Assembly (NCBI RefSeq): GCF_002284565.1
Contig: NZ_NPKI01000037.1
Span: 62,001-126,000, forward strand
Source: Mesorhizobium mediterraneum
GTDB lineage: Bacteria > Pseudomonadota > Alphaproteobacteria > Rhizobiales > Rhizobiaceae
DNA length: 64,000 bases
Reading direction: 5' to 3'
Numbering within the stretch: position 1 is the first letter of the stretch; each line of letters begins with the position of its first letter. The position numbers and the translations under genes were made by a program. The notes beneath the pieces are model-generated. The model did no database searches. It was not told the origin of the DNA and was given only the letters and a program-made list of their open reading frames with translations. Positions 52,717-61,631 of the stretch are shown here, in pieces.

Positions 52717-52785
52717 GATGACGATAAGAACAGCGAGCGAGCAAACCGACCACGAGGATGACGGTGTTCCGCGCGTGTCGGCTTT

Positions 52786-52798
52786 AATCTACTAGATT
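52786..52798. promoter_or_regulatory. 13-bp palindrome in the cysG upstream region
   Basis: AATCTA-C-TAGATT followed by an AT-rich stretch to 52830. It is the most promoter-like part of the 439-base gap 52598-53036; the remainder of the gap holds no gene I can support. May be a regulator site for the sulfur operon. Confidence 0.45.
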
Positions 52799-53036
52799 GG
52801 TAGAATTTAGAAAAAATTGTTTTGCGATACACCTCGCTTGCCGCTAGAACGGCCGCAGATCAAGGCCCGCAATAGCGGCTTGGATCCGCTCCATTCGTGG
52901 GTGTGGAATTTTTTTCTCCTGCCTTTGGTGCTTGCAGAAAAGCGATTGCTTCGCACGAAGCGATGCGCGAGTGCTTTCCTTCTGCTTTTTCGCTCCCGCG
53001 CGTAGAACTGACAGCATATTCAGGATTCCACTCGCC

Positions 53037-54488
53037 ATGCCGCAGGCCACACGCAAGCTCAACGCCTTTCCCGTCTTCATGCGGGTCGAGGGCGAAGCCG
53101 TGGCCATCGTCGGTGGCGGCGAGGAGGCTCTGGCCAAGGCGCGGCTGATCGGCCAGTCGAGCGCGGTGCTGCGCATCGTCAGCGATGCCGCCGAGCCTGA
53201 GTTGCTGGCCTTCATCGCCACGAATGGCGCCGCCATACACATCGCTGCTGCCTATGATGCCGCGCATCTCGAAGGCGCGGTGATGGTGTTTGCCGCCAGC
53301 GGCAATGAGGCGCTCGACCGTCGCGTTGCCGAGGATGCGCGCCGGCTGGGCATTCCGGTCAATGCCGTCGACCGGCCGGAGCTGTGCGATTTCTTCACTC
53401 CGGCGCTGGTCAACCGCGCGCCTGTCGCCATTGCAATCGGCACGGAAGGGGCCGGCCCGGTGCTTGCCCAAATGCTGCGCAGCCGCATCGACCGCATGCT
53501 GTCGCCGTCGCTCGGGCCGCTTGCTTCGCTTGCTGCCTCGTTGCGCGGCACCGCCGAGAGATTGCTGCCGAAAGGCAATGCCCGCCGCCGCTTCTGGAGC
53601 GACTTTTTCGGCGGCTCGCCGGCCCGCGCCATGGCGGCCGGCCAGCTTTCGCAGGCGCATGATGCCGCCGTCGATCTGTTGCTTTCGAATGCGCCGGCAT
53701 CGGGCCATGTTGCCTTGGTGGGGGCTGGTCCGGGCGCCAAAGACCTGCTGACGCTGCGCGCTCACCGCCTGCTGATGGAAGCCGACGTCATCGTCCATGA
53801 TGCGCTGGTGCCGGAGGCGATCGTCGCCATGGGCCGCCGCGACGCCGAGCGCCTGCCGGTAGGCAAACGCAAGGGCTGCCACACCAAGAGCCAGGCCGAG
53901 ATCAACGCGCTGCTGATCGAACTCGGCCGCGACGGCAAGCGCGTCGTGCGGCTGAAGTCCGGTGATCCGCTGGTGTTCGGGCGGGCGGGCGAGGAAATGG
54001 CAGCGCTGCGCGATGCCGGCGTCGCCTATGAGGTGGTTCCGGGCGTCACCGCGGCCTTCGCCGCCGCCGCTGATTTCGAGTTGCCGCTGACGCTGCGCGG
54101 CGTGTCGTCATCGATGGTGTTCACCACCGGCCACGACCTCAAGGGAAATTCGTTGCCCGACTGGGCAAAGCTCGCCATTTCCGGCGCCACCGTCGCCGTC
54201 TATATGGGCCGCTCGGTCGCGGCCGAGGTTGCCGGCCGGCTGATCGAGGCCGGACTGTCGCCGGACACGGCGGTCGCCGTGGTCGAGAATGCCAGCCTTG
54301 CCAACCGCCGCCGTTTCCACGGCACGCTCGCCGACCTGCCGTCGCTGGAGGTCCGCGCCGACCTTACCGGCCCGGTCATGACGATCATTGGCGATGCGGT
54401 CGCCGGCGCCAACTTTGAACGTTCTGAGCCGCTCGCGACACACAGGCATGAAGGCGCGGCCCAAACGGCCGTTGGAGTTGAACGATGA
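53037..54488 (+). CDS. cysG: Siroheme synthase CysG
   Basis: 483 aa trifunctional enzyme. The N-terminal part (1-~150) is the precorrin-2 dehydrogenase and ferrochelatase module (VAIVGGGEEALAKARL). The C-terminal part (about 215-460) is uroporphyrinogen III methyltransferase with VALVGAGPGAKDLLTLRA, VVRLKSGDPLVFGRAGEEM, VVPGVTAAFAAAA. Makes siroheme for the sulfite reductase encoded downstream. The open frame reaches 52932, but ATG 53037 begins at the usual family start. Overlaps the next gene by 4 bases. Confidence 0.95.
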   Translation: MPQATRKLNAFPVFMRVEGEAVAIVGGGEEALAKARLIGQSSAVLRIVSDAAEPELLAFIATNGAAIHIAAAYDAAHLEGAVMVFAASGNEALDRRVAEDARRLGIPVNAVDRPELCDFFTPALVNRAPVAIAIGTEGAGPVLAQMLRSRIDRMLSPSLGPLASLAASLRGTAERLLPKGNARRRFWSDFFGGSPARAMAAGQLSQAHDAAVDLLLSNAPASGHVALVGAGPGAKDLLTLRAHRLLMEADVIVHDALVPEAIVAMGRRDAERLPVGKRKGCHTKSQAEINALLIELGRDGKRVVRLKSGDPLVFGRAGEEMAALRDAGVAYEVVPGVTAAFAAAADFELPLTLRGVSSSMVFTTGHDLKGNSLPDWAKLAISGATVAVYMGRSVAAEVAGRLIEAGLSPDTAVAVVENASLANRRRFHGTLADLPSLEVRADLTGPVMTIIGDAVAGANFERSEPLATHRHEGAAQTAVGVER

Positions 54489-54790
54489 AAGTTCTGACCG
54501 CAAACCGCCTCGCCGATGGCGAAGCCGTCTGGTACGCCAATGGCGGCTGGGCCGAGACCATCGACCATGCCGACGTCGCCCATGACAAGGGGGCTGAAGA
54601 CCGGCTGGAGGCGATCGGCGCCACGGCCTATGCCAACAACGAAGTGGTCGACGTCAATCTGATCGACGTGACCGTCGCCAATGGCGTGGTCGAGCCGGTC
54701 CGGCTGCGTGAAAAGATCCGCGCCGCCGGCCCGACCAACCGCAACGACCTAGGCAAGCAGGCGCGCCCGGAAGCCGCTCGGGCGGCGTAA
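54485..54790 (+). CDS. DUF2849 protein
   Basis: 101 aa, ATGA overlap with cysG. The sequence (MKVLTANRLADGEAVWYANGGWAETIDHA) matches DUF2849 proteins, which in alphaproteobacteria sit between cysG and cysI. Function unknown; association suggests assembly or regulation of sulfite reductase. Confidence 0.88.
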   Translation: MKVLTANRLADGEAVWYANGGWAETIDHADVAHDKGAEDRLEAIGATAYANNEVVDVNLIDVTVANGVVEPVRLREKIRAAGPTNRNDLGKQARPEAARAA

Positions 54791-54836
54791 ACGACCACAT
54801 TGATGAAACGGGCGAACGCGCCCGGAAAGACCAGAC

Positions 54837-56507
54837 ATGTACCGTTACGATGAGTTCGATCACGATTTCGTCCAGGCCCGCGTCGCCGAGTTCAGCGACC
54901 AGGTCGCGCGGCGGCTTGCCGGTGAGATCACCGAGGATCAGTTCCGGCCGCTGAGGTTGATGAATGGCGTTTACCTGCAATTGCACGCCTATATGCTGCG
55001 CATCGCGGTGCCTTACGGCACGCTGAACAGCAAGCAGCTGCGCATGCTCGGCCATATCGCCCGCAAATACGACAAGGGCTACGGCCATTTCACGACGCGC
55101 CAGAACATCCAGTTCAACTGGCCGGCGCTGTCGGATATTCCGGCGATCCTGGCCGATCTGGCGAGCGTCGAGATGCACGCCATCCAGACCAGTGGCAATT
55201 GCATCCGCAACGTCACCGCCGACCATTTCGCCGGCGCCGCCGCCGACGAAGTCGCCGATCCGCGCCCCTATGCGGAAATCCTGCGCCAATGGTCGTCGGT
55301 TCATCCGGAGTTCTCGTTCCTGCCGAGAAAATTCAAGATCGCGGTGACCGGCGCCGAGCGCGACCGCGCCGCCATCCAGACGCATGACATCGGCCTGCAT
55401 TTGAAGAAGAACGCGGCCGGCGAACTCGGTTTCGCCGTCTATGTCGGCGGTGGCCAGGGCCGCACGCCGATGATCGCCAAGAAAATCCGCGACTTCCTGC
55501 CCGAGGCCGACCTTCTGTCCTACTGCACAGCGATCCTGCGCGTTTACAACCTCTACGGCCGCCGCGATAACAAATACAAGGCGCGCATCAAGATCCTCGT
55601 CCACGAAACCGGGGTCGAGGAGATCACCCGCCAGGTCGAGGCCGAATGGCAGGAGCTGAAGGATGCGGACCTGAAGCTGCCGGAAGCCGACATTCGCGCC
55701 ATCGATGCCTATTTCGCGCCGCCGGCGCTGACGGACCGGCCGGAAGGCGACGAGGCGGTCAAGCTTGCCCGCCTCGATTCCAAGAGCTTTTCGGAATGGC
55801 TCGACCAGAACGTGGTGACCCACCGCCATCCCGATTATGCCGCCGTCACCATCTCGCTCAAGGGCATCGGCGAAGCGCCGGGCGATGCCTCCGACAGCCA
55901 GATGGAAGCGATCGCCGACCTTGCCGAAAAGTACGCCTTCGACGAGCTGCGCGTCAGCCACGAGCAGAATCTGATCCTGCCGCATGTTGCGCGCGCCGAC
56001 CTCAAGGCGGTCTATGACGCTCTGGTTGACATCGGACTGGCGACGGCCAATTCAAACCTGATCACCGACATCATCTCCTGCCCTGGCCTCGATTATTGCG
56101 CGTTGGCCACGGCGCGCTCCATTCCGGTGGCACAGGAAATCTCGCTTCGTTTCGCTTCGCTTGATCGGCAGCGCGAGATCGGTGAATTGAAGCTGAAGAT
56201 TTCCGGCTGCATCAACGCCTGCGGCCATCACCATGTCGGCCATATCGGCATCCTCGGCGTCGAGAAGAAGGGCGCCGAGCTCTATCAGGTCACGCTCGGC
56301 GGCTCGGCCGACGAGAACACATCGGTCGGCGAGATCATCGGCCGAGGCTTCTCGTCGGCAGAGATCACCGACGCCATCGAGCAGATCGTCGAGACCTATC
56401 TCGGCCTCCGGCTCGACAGAAACGAAAAATTCATCGACGCCTACCGCCGTGTCGGTCCCGCGCCGTTCAAGGAGGCGCTCTATGCTGGCGAAGCCAAGGC
56501 CGCTTGA
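54837..56507 (+). CDS. cysI: Sulfite/nitrite reductase hemoprotein, CysI-like
   Basis: 556 aa. Two ferredoxin-like halves with siroheme/[4Fe-4S] ligands SGNCIRNVT in the first, and CPGLDYC plus CINACGHHHVGHIG at about 415-460 in the second (the paired Cys-x-Cys sets). Reduces sulfite to sulfide with siroheme made by CysG; the ferredoxin-type architecture fits alphaproteobacterial cysI. It covers the ribosome site of cysH in its 3' end. Confidence 0.93.
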   Translation: MYRYDEFDHDFVQARVAEFSDQVARRLAGEITEDQFRPLRLMNGVYLQLHAYMLRIAVPYGTLNSKQLRMLGHIARKYDKGYGHFTTRQNIQFNWPALSDIPAILADLASVEMHAIQTSGNCIRNVTADHFAGAAADEVADPRPYAEILRQWSSVHPEFSFLPRKFKIAVTGAERDRAAIQTHDIGLHLKKNAAGELGFAVYVGGGQGRTPMIAKKIRDFLPEADLLSYCTAILRVYNLYGRRDNKYKARIKILVHETGVEEITRQVEAEWQELKDADLKLPEADIRAIDAYFAPPALTDRPEGDEAVKLARLDSKSFSEWLDQNVVTHRHPDYAAVTISLKGIGEAPGDASDSQMEAIADLAEKYAFDELRVSHEQNLILPHVARADLKAVYDALVDIGLATANSNLITDIISCPGLDYCALATARSIPVAQEISLRFASLDRQREIGELKLKISGCINACGHHHVGHIGILGVEKKGAELYQVTLGGSADENTSVGEIIGRGFSSAEITDAIEQIVETYLGLRLDRNEKFIDAYRRVGPAPFKEALYAGEAKAA

Positions 56508-57246
56508 TCGTATCGTCGACGTAGAGGCCGGCATCGCTGCCGAAGCGGCGGGGCTCGATGCGCTCTATGGTCATCTGAAGCCGCTGGAGATCATCGAGCG
56601 GTCGGCCCAGGAATTCTTTTACGGTGAAATCGCCGCGGTTTCCTCCTTCGGCGCCGATTCAGCCGTGCTGCTGCACATGATCGCCAAGATCGACCGGACG
56701 CTGCCGATCATCTTCCTCGACACCGGCAAGCACTTCGAGGAGACGCTCGGCTATCGCGACGCGCTCGTTGCCGATTTCGGGCTGACCGATATAAGGGTGA
56801 TCACGCCCGAAGAAGCGGCGCTCGAACGGATCGATCCGACCGGTAATCTGAACGAGACCGACACCGACGCCTGCTGCGATGTCCGCAAGGTCGAGCCGCT
56901 GGCGCGCGGCGTTGAGCCGTTCCGCGCCTGGTTCACCGGCCGCAAGCGTTTTCAGGCGACGACGCGGGCGGCGCTTCCGGTGTTCGAGGCGGTCGGCTCG
57001 CGCATCCGCATCAATCCGCTGGCGCATTGGACGACCGCTGACCAGGCCAACTACATGCGCGCCCATGCGCTGCGCGAAAACCCGCTGGTCGCCTATGGCT
57101 ATCTCTCGATCGGCTGCTTCCCGTGCACGCAGCCGGTGCAGCCGGGTGAGGACGCGCGCAGCGGCCGCTGGGCAGGGCATGCCAAGACCGAGTGCGGCAT
57201 CCATCTGTCGGGGCTGGAGAAGTCACTGACCGACGCGTCGCTTTAG
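56482..57246 (+). CDS. cysH: Assimilatory APS/PAPS reductase CysH
   Basis: 254 aa. PP-loop motif AVSSFGADSAVLLHM near residue 52 and the iron-sulfur cysteines ACCDVRK and GCFPCTQPV, with TECGIH near the C-terminus carrying the catalytic Cys. The CC and CxxC pair is diagnostic of the [4Fe-4S] APS-reductase type. Makes sulfite from adenylyl sulfate. ATG lies 26 bases inside cysI with AAGGAGG six bases before it, a strong coupled start. An open frame extends to 56233 but is unsupported. Confidence 0.94.
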   Translation: MLAKPRPLDRIVDVEAGIAAEAAGLDALYGHLKPLEIIERSAQEFFYGEIAAVSSFGADSAVLLHMIAKIDRTLPIIFLDTGKHFEETLGYRDALVADFGLTDIRVITPEEAALERIDPTGNLNETDTDACCDVRKVEPLARGVEPFRAWFTGRKRFQATTRAALPVFEAVGSRIRINPLAHWTTADQANYMRAHALRENPLVAYGYLSIGCFPCTQPVQPGEDARSGRWAGHAKTECGIHLSGLEKSLTDASL

Positions 57247-57250
57247 GGTA

Positions 57251-57382
57251 TGTTGATATTCAGGTGAGGTCGGCCTGCGAATGGCGGCTTCCTGCGCTTC
57301 CGGTGCTCACGTACCCAAAGTACGCTCCGCTCCGGTTCTCGGAAGCCACCATTCTCGGCTCGGCCTGACCTGAATCTCAACA
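57251..57382. repeat. 132-bp palindromic element between cysH and DUF934
   Basis: Outer arms TGTTGATATTCAGGT (57251-57265) and 57368-57382 are near-perfect reverse complements, and matching inner blocks (CGGCC, GGCTTCC, CCGG, GTAC) give an almost continuous hairpin. Looks like a MITE or REP-like mobile palindrome that splits the cys operon after cysH. Confidence 0.8.
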
Positions 57383-57433
57383 CACCCTCGGGCGTTTTGA
57401 ACTTTAGAATTTTGTGGACTTGGGAATTTCTCG

Positions 57434-57970
57434 ATGAGTGAATCGATAGCGGAAAACGCCACCCGCCTCTGGACCCCGACAGGTTTTAGCGAGGACGAGT
57501 GGAGCCATGCCGAGAGCGCCGACGCACTGTCCGGCAATGGCCGCTTCATCCTGCCGCTGCAGGTGTTTCTCGACCTCGACCCGGTGGTGCGCCGGTCGGC
57601 GAAGGAGCGCATCGGTGTCCTGCTTCAGCCCGGCGACCAGCTCGAAAAGATCGCCGACCTGCTCGACCAGACATCGCTGGTGGCGTTGGCCTTCCCGGCT
57701 TTCAGTGACGGCCGGTCTTTCTCCAAGGGCGAATTGCTGCGCAGCCGCCACCGTTTCGAGGGCGCGGTCCGCGCCACCGGGCAGGTTCTGGTCGATCAGC
57801 TACCGCATATGCTGCGCCTCGGCTTCGATGAGTTCGAGGTGTCGCATCCGGTGCTCTTGAAAAGGCTCGAGGCCGGCCGCACTGGCGGCCTGCCTCTGCA
57901 CTATCAGCCGACCGAGAAGCCGGAGGCCAAAGGCCCCAAATATTCCTGGCGGCGCGTGCGCGCCGACTGA
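57434..57970 (+). CDS. DUF934 protein of the sulfur assimilation operon
   Basis: 178 aa. Matches DUF934: LWTPTGFSEDEW, LPLQVFLDL, and SRRHRFEGAVRATGQVLVDQLPHMLRLGFDEFEV with the C-terminal PLHYQP. Family members lie after cysI or cysH and are considered sulfite-reductase accessory proteins. GGGAA lies at a plausible distance before the ATG. Confidence 0.92.
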   Translation: MSESIAENATRLWTPTGFSEDEWSHAESADALSGNGRFILPLQVFLDLDPVVRRSAKERIGVLLQPGDQLEKIADLLDQTSLVALAFPAFSDGRSFSKGELLRSRHRFEGAVRATGQVLVDQLPHMLRLGFDEFEVSHPVLLKRLEAGRTGGLPLHYQPTEKPEAKGPKYSWRRVRAD

Positions 57971-58051
57971 TCGCCTGCGCCGGCCACGGCGAGATCCTGA
58001 TGCGCGACGAACGCAAAGCGGCTTGAGTCGGCTCTTGGAAAACCGCCGCAC

Positions 58052-58157
58052 TTAGAGCGGTTCAGCTTTTGATAGAATCGCCGAACCGCTCTAAGTATTT
58101 ATTTTTACGCAATTCCGGACGGAAAACCGCTACGCACTTTTCCTGGAATTGCTCTAG
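58052..58157. repeat. Mosaic repeat, full copy (family B)
   Basis: TTAGAGCGGTTC (58052-58063) pairs with 58083-58094; then TATTTTTACGC; then GCAATTCC (58109-58116) with 58145-58152 around CCGCTACGCAC. It is the closest relative of 17640-17735. Sits between DUF934 and the desaturase and may terminate both. Confidence 0.8.
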
Positions 58158-58172
58158 GTGCGGCTGCGCGTT

Positions 58173-59195
58173 TTATGCAGTCATCCGCGCTTCGCGAAAC
58201 GACACCAGCTTGCTGCGGCTCTCATCCCACAGTGCGAGCTTGACGCAGCGCAGGCTGTCGAGAAGCGTGACGCGGCCGATTTCGCGCAGTTCCGGATAGT
58301 CCCTCAGGACCTCCTGGAGCCGGTAGCACGGCACCTTGGCGGAGAGGTGATGCACGTGATGGACGCCGATATTGCCGGTGAACCAGTTCAGCACCGGCGG
58401 CAGGTCATAGTAGGACGAGCCGTGCAGCGCCGCATGCTGGAATTCCCATTCGGAATCCTTCGCCCACTCGGTCTCTTCGAACTGGTGCTGGACGTAGAAC
58501 AGCCAGATGCCGGCGGAACCGGCGAGGACGACGATGGGCAAATGGACAACCAGGAACGCTTCGAGGCCGACGAACCAAATGAGGGCAGCGGCGGCAACCG
58601 CGATGGCCACATTGGTGGCCATTGAGGAAACCCAGGGCGTGAGGCCGCCTCGCATCATGCCGACCGGCAGTCGCTGCTCAAAGATGAAAAGCCAAATCGG
58701 GCCGAGGCCGAACATGACCAGCGGATGGCGATAGAGACGATAGGCAAGGCGGCCCCGCCAGGACATTTGCCGGTATTCGGCAACAGTCAGCGTCCTGATG
58801 TCGCCCGTGCCGCGCTCATCGAGATTGCCGGCGCTGGCGTGATGGGTTGCGTGGGCGCGTCGCCAGCAATCGTAGGGGGTCAAGGTCAGGATGCCCAGCC
58901 CGCGGCCGATCCAGTCGTCGGCAGTGCGGTTGGCGAAGAAGGAGCCGTGGCCGCAATCATGCTGGATCATGAAGATCCGCACCAGAAAGCCGGCGGCGGG
59001 TAGGATGAGGATCAGACCCCACCAATGACCATGGGCATAGGCAGCCGTGGACAGGGCCCACAGCGTGGCAAAGGGGATAAGTGTGATGGCAAGTTCGACG
59101 GCGCTGCGCCGCCTGTCAGGCGTCTTGTAGCGCGCCAGGATCTTCAACCAGGCACGTTTGCTGTTCGCCACAGCTTCGGGGGAAATCATGTTCAT
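58173..59195 (-). CDS. Fatty acid desaturase
   Basis: About 340 aa with four or more membrane segments and three histidine boxes HDCGH (near 80), HATHH (near 115) and HHVHH (near 290), as in di-iron acyl desaturases. The last box has the HxxHH form of front-end or omega-type enzymes. Introduces a double bond in membrane acyl chains. Start uncertain: ATGs at 59195 and 59189 both lack a clear ribosome site. Confidence 0.9.
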   Translation of the reverse strand: MNMISPEAVANSKRAWLKILARYKTPDRRRSAVELAITLIPFATLWALSTAAYAHGHWWGLILILPAAGFLVRIFMIQHDCGHGSFFANRTADDWIGRGLGILTLTPYDCWRRAHATHHASAGNLDERGTGDIRTLTVAEYRQMSWRGRLAYRLYRHPLVMFGLGPIWLFIFEQRLPVGMMRGGLTPWVSSMATNVAIAVAAAALIWFVGLEAFLVVHLPIVVLAGSAGIWLFYVQHQFEETEWAKDSEWEFQHAALHGSSYYDLPPVLNWFTGNIGVHHVHHLSAKVPCYRLQEVLRDYPELREIGRVTLLDSLRCVKLALWDESRSKLVSFREARMTA

Positions 59196-59342
59196 CAGGA
59201 AGCATAGACGGACCATACCGTCGCCGCAAGGCAGGGATCACGCCAAGTTACTGCGCGTAATTGTCGCGCGACGCGCAAGAGGCTGCATGTGGAAGGGCAT
59301 GCTTGGTTCCGACGGCACGCGACGACAGGCGAATGTGCTCGT

Positions 59343-59579
59343 CTACCGCCGGCGGCCACCGGCGGCTACGCTGCTCTCGATACCGTCCAGGCGGTCGAGC
59401 AATTCCTTGAAACGATCGGGAATATCGTTCTCCATCCGAAACGCCGGCAACGCACGCAGAAAGCCCATCGTTGCCTCGGTGCCGAACTGGCGCCTGATGC
59501 CGGCCGCGAGCCTTTCACGTCTTTCATCATTATTGCGGTCGCCATTCTTGTTGCGGTCGCCGTTGTTGCGGGTCGTCAT
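59343..59579 (-). CDS. Small protein with NepR-like tail
   Basis: 78 aa from ATG 59579 (AGGA seven bases upstream). An Asn/Asp/Arg-rich N-terminus with tandem GDRN units, then RERLAAGIRRQFG and a C-terminal MENDIPDRFKELLDRLDGIE resembling the PxPDRFxxLLxxLD end of NepR anti-sigma factors. The middle is not typical, so it may be an unrelated protein. A GGAAC-N17-AGTT element upstream resembles an EcfG promoter. Confidence 0.6.
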   Translation of the reverse strand: MTTRNNGDRNKNGDRNNDERRERLAAGIRRQFGTEATMGFLRALPAFRMENDIPDRFKELLDRLDGIESSVAAGGRRR

Positions 59580-59603
59580 CTCAAAATCCTGTGTCGGCTT
59601 CGA

Positions 59604-59629
59604 AACTCTTCCAGCAGACGAATGGTTCC
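59604..59629 (-). promoter_or_regulatory. EcfG-like promoter before the NepR-like gene
   Basis: GGAAC (59629-59625) with a 17-base spacer and AGTT (59607-59604), one base off the CGTT consensus. It lies about 25 bases ahead of the ATG at 59579. Weaker than the two other EcfG-like sites. Confidence 0.4.
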
Positions 59630-59817
59630 CCCATCGCAGCATCTTGGCAAGCAAAGCTAGCGGTTACAGTAAAATTTGAATTAATATCGAAAGGTCTTCA
59701 TGATGCGTCGTCAAAGCGCGAGCGGCCTCTCCAGTATCGCTTGCCCCTTGATTTTTGGCCGCCAAACCTCGATATCGGGCACAAAATCCACATCATTCGA
59801 AATGACGGGAAACGGCG

Positions 59818-60453
59818 ATGAGCGACCAGGCAAAAGACGAACGCGCGCCCGATGAAGCCGAGACGGTCGGGGCTGCCACCGAACACACGGAAGGCAGCGT
59901 CGACGGCGACTACGAAGCGCTTGTGCGGCTGTTGAAGGAAAACGACGAGTTGAAGGACCGCGCGCTCCGCGTCGCGGCCGAGATGGAGAATCTGCGCCGC
60001 CGTACCGCCCGCGACGTGCACGACGCGCGTGCCTATGCCGTTGCCAATTTCGCCCGTGACATGCTGTCGGTATCGGACAATCTGCGCCGCGCGCTGGACG
60101 CGATCCCAGCTGAGACCAAGGCGTCGGGCGATGCCGGCTTCAAGGCGCTGATCGAGGGCGTCGAGCTCACCGAGCGCGCCATGCTGTCGGCGCTGGAGCG
60201 GCACGGCGTGAAGAAGCTCGAGCCGGAAGGCGAGAAATTCGACCCGAATTTCCACCAGGCGATGTTCGAGGTGCCCAATCCAGAGGTGCCGGCCAACACG
60301 GTGGTCCAAGTCGTGCAGCCAGGCTATTCGATCGGTGAGCGGGTGCTGCGGCCGGCCATGGTCGGCGTTGCCAAGGGCGGCCCCAAGCATGTGGCTGGTG
60401 AAGCGCCGGTCGAGCCAGGGCCGGTGAATGAGCAGGCTGAGAAGGATGCTTAA
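59818..60453 (+). CDS. grpE: Nucleotide exchange factor GrpE
   Basis: 211 aa. A long N-terminal coiled coil (LVRLLKENDELKDRALRVAAEMENLRRRT, about 36-64) and the C-terminal beta domain with FDPNFHQAMFEV, VVQVVQPGYSIGERVLRPAMVGV. Releases ADP from DnaK in the heat shock chaperone cycle. It stands without dnaK here. GGGAAACGG precedes the ATG. Confidence 0.96.
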   Translation: MSDQAKDERAPDEAETVGAATEHTEGSVDGDYEALVRLLKENDELKDRALRVAAEMENLRRRTARDVHDARAYAVANFARDMLSVSDNLRRALDAIPAETKASGDAGFKALIEGVELTERAMLSALERHGVKKLEPEGEKFDPNFHQAMFEVPNPEVPANTVVQVVQPGYSIGERVLRPAMVGVAKGGPKHVAGEAPVEPGPVNEQAEKDA

Positions 60454-60460
60454 ATTAGAC

Positions 60461-60580
60461 TAGGGGAGTAGGGGAATAGGGAATAACGCTACGCACGGCA
60501 AAGTAGAGCAATTGCCTACTCCGGCCGTTGCCTTCTCTCCCCCTACTCCCCTACTGCCTTATTCTCCTACTGCCCTACTC
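60461..60580. repeat. TAGGGGAGTA-type inverted repeats between grpE and olsB
   Basis: TAGGGGAGTAGGGGAATAGG (60461-60480) faces CTACTCCCCTACTGCC-like units at 60536-60580. The latter abut the olsB stop codon (TGA, read as TGAGTAG on the minus strand). Similar in design to the GTGAGTA repeat at 2152-2264, which also starts at a stop codon. Confidence 0.7.
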
Positions 60581-61466
60581 AGGCCGCGAAGCGCTGGGCT
60601 TCCCCGCCATAATAGCTGACGTAGCGGGCGCCGATCTCCTTGACCGGCATCACCACGAACACGTCGACCGTCGAGAATTCGCGGTCGATGACGCAGCCGT
60701 CGCCGATGCGCGCTCCGACGCGCAGATAGCCCTTGACCAGCGGTGGCATAGCCGCGATCGCGGCCTTGGCGTTGACCGCCTCGATCGGCATTAAATCCAT
60801 GGAACAGTAGCGGCCGGCGACCGCGCGCACGTCCCAGGCCGAGTTCGTCCGGCAATGATTGGCGAGATAGGTCAGCGCTTCGGCGTGCGCCGCCGGCACG
60901 GTGCCTTGGAAAGAGGCGCAACCGGTCATCACGCCGATGCCGTAATGGTTGATATAGGCCCAAATGCCTTGCCAGAGCGCCTCGATGGTGCGCTTCGAGC
61001 GGTATTCCGGCAAGACGCAGGAGCGACCGAGCTCGAGGAAACGCTGGCCGGGGTGACGGGCGATAAGATTGGTCAGCTCGAATTCGCCCTCGGAATAGAA
61101 GCCGCCGGCCGCTGCCGCGATTTCCTGCCGCAGCAGGCGGTACGTGCCGACAATGCGGCGGTGCTCGGGACCCGACAGCGAGGTGTCGAAGACGAGCAAA
61201 TGATCACAAAGCGGATCGAAATGATCAGCATCGCGGCGGTCCTGCGCCTGGAACAGGTTCTTCCTGGCGCCAAGCTCGTCGTAGAAAACCCGGTAGCGCA
61301 CTTCCTGCGCGGCAGCGACCTCGGCCTCGTTGCGGGCGAGCCGCACTTCGAGGTTGCCTATGCGGCCGAGCGCTTCGCCTTTTATGACGGCATCGACGTT
61401 CCGCCCGGTGAGCAAAGCACCGCTGGCGTTCGGCCGAGCGTCACATTCCGGCATAACTGTATGCAC
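60579..61466 (-). CDS. olsB: L-ornithine N-alpha-acyltransferase OlsB
   Basis: 295 aa from a GTG with GGAG eight bases ahead. The GNAT-like family features: AAQEVRYRVFYDELGA, DHLLVFD, RIVGTYRLLRQE, GRSCVLPEYRSKRTIEALWQGI and a hemolysin-like C-terminus. Transfers a 3-hydroxyacyl chain from ACP to ornithine, first step of ornithine lipid synthesis, used when phosphate is limiting. Ornithine lipids and C-P lyase both belong to phosphate-starvation adaptation, so the window has two parts of this response. Confidence 0.93.
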   Translation of the reverse strand: MHTVMPECDARPNASGALLTGRNVDAVIKGEALGRIGNLEVRLARNEAEVAAAQEVRYRVFYDELGARKNLFQAQDRRDADHFDPLCDHLLVFDTSLSGPEHRRIVGTYRLLRQEIAAAAGGFYSEGEFELTNLIARHPGQRFLELGRSCVLPEYRSKRTIEALWQGIWAYINHYGIGVMTGCASFQGTVPAAHAEALTYLANHCRTNSAWDVRAVAGRYCSMDLMPIEAVNAKAAIAAMPPLVKGYLRVGARIGDGCVIDREFSTVDVFVVMPVKEIGARYVSYYGGEAQRFAA

Positions 61467-61631
61467 GAGTGATTCTCCTTCGAGCCATCCCTCTTGGCAC
61501 GGGGATACGGTGTAGGTGCAACAGGATTGTGACAGTACCGTGATACGGCGTTGCCGGCAATACTTCGTCGGCTGGGTAATCCTTCAACCGGCTATGTTAC
61601 GCCGGGAAACTTGGTAGGACAGCTCGGCGGA

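Noticed and set aside
52598..53036. Riboswitch before cysG
   Set aside because: I looked for SAM or cobalamin-type folds; only a 13-bp palindrome and an AT-rich tract are visible.
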